This document shows positions 5,519 to 5,794 of a DNA stretch of 5,794 nt, in pieces. The stretch spans positions 1-5,794 of the forward strand of contig JAEWTL010000032.1 in the NCBI GenBank assembly GCA_023459495.1, written 5' to 3'. The position numbers and the translations under genes are program-made. This DNA comes from Bacillota bacterium (GTDB lineage: Bacteria > Bacillota > Clostridia > Christensenellales > SZUA-584). How positions within the stretch are numbered: the first letter of the stretch is position 1; each line of letters starts with the position of its first letter. The notes beneath the pieces are model-generated. The model was not told where the DNA came from and made no database searches. It was given only the letters and a program-made list of their open reading frames with translations.

Positions 5519-5794
5519 TTACCAGCCAAAGCGCGTATAGCCAACATCATGGCTGACATCAAAACCGCTGGATCGCGTTTCCATAACCCGCATACCCGGA
5601 GGCGAATTCACAAAAGAGACCTTGATCTCACCATCAACTTTTGGCGCAGAAGCTTTGTTAATCATGAAGGGATTCGGGCCTGTGGCACCGGAGGCGTTGT
5701 TTGACTGAGCCAGATCCACCACCGGATAAGGTATGTATCCCCGCGCCGATATTCCCGTCCCATAAGCATCATAAGCACCCGCGCCCCACTGCGC
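5519..5794 (-). CDS. Tail tape measure protein, C-terminal end (5' end beyond window)
   Basis: The frame is open from the window edge to TAA at 5519-5521, giving 91 visible residues. The codons upstream of the GTG at 5720-5722 (reading GISARGYIPYPV) are uninterrupted, so that GTG is internal and the gene is truncated by the window. The C-terminus, with GEIKVSFVNSPPGMRVMETRSS and ending DVGYTRFGW, resembles the conserved end of Mu-like and lambdoid tape measure proteins. The tape measure is the long helical protein that sets tube length and is later ejected. The position immediately before gp43 matches Mu gp42. No helical or membrane segments can be assessed from the visible end. Confidence 0.82.
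   Translation of the reverse strand, partial: AQWGAGAYDAYGTGISARGYIPYPVVDLAQSNNASGATGPNPFMINKASAPKVDGEIKVSFVNSPPGMRVMETRSSGFDVSHDVGYTRFGW

Noticed and set aside
5720..5722. GTG as the start of a separate 67-residue gene at 5519-5722
   Set aside because: The same frame stays open to the window edge, and the C-terminus matches tape measure proteins, so the GTG is an internal Val codon.

Overview
The window is the tail-assembly end of a Mu-like (contractile-tail) prophage or phage, and all its genes are on the minus strand. The proteins most resemble those of enterobacterial prophages (Escherichia/Shigella, SfV-like and e14-like). This rests on recognising three things: the YmfQ-type protein, the tail-fibre N-terminus beginning MHRIDTKTAQKDKFGAGKNG, and the Mu gp42-gp48 gene order. 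No database search was possible, so the host is an inference.

In transcription order (high to low coordinates) the layout is: the C-terminal end of the tape measure protein (5519-5794, cut by the window edge); a 60-bp gap holding a strong intrinsic terminator-like hairpin (5474-5495); a gp43/N-type 'DNA circularization' baseplate protein (4130-5458); the gp44/P-type baseplate hub (3054-4133); the gp45/V-type central spike (2506-3054); a gp46 family wedge protein (2081-2509); a gp47/baseplate J wedge protein (1036-2094); a gp48/YmfQ protein (461-1045); and the N-terminal 152 codons of a tail fibre (1-457, cut by the window edge). From gp43 to gp48 every gene overlaps the next by 1 to 14 bases, and the fibre starts 3 bases after gp48 stops. 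This is a tightly coupled translational unit. No non-coding stretch exceeds 60 bp.

Together these genes build the distal tail. The tape measure sets tube length, the hub and spike form the central membrane-piercing tip, gp46/gp47/gp48 form the wedges around it, and the fibre binds the host.

The most notable observation is a 26-bp, imperfectly palindromic sequence at 155-180 inside the fibre gene. It closely resembles the crossover sites of the Hin/Gin/Cin/Pin serine DNA invertases. It lies at the junction between a constant fibre N-terminus and what follows, as expected if the fibre tip can be switched by DNA inversion or swapped between phages. The partner site, the alternative fibre and the invertase would lie beyond position 1 and cannot be seen. 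Two other signals merit a look: the C(UCCG)G terminator inside the operon, and an A5-G-A6 run near the end of the hub gene where a -1 frameshift would fuse hub to spike.
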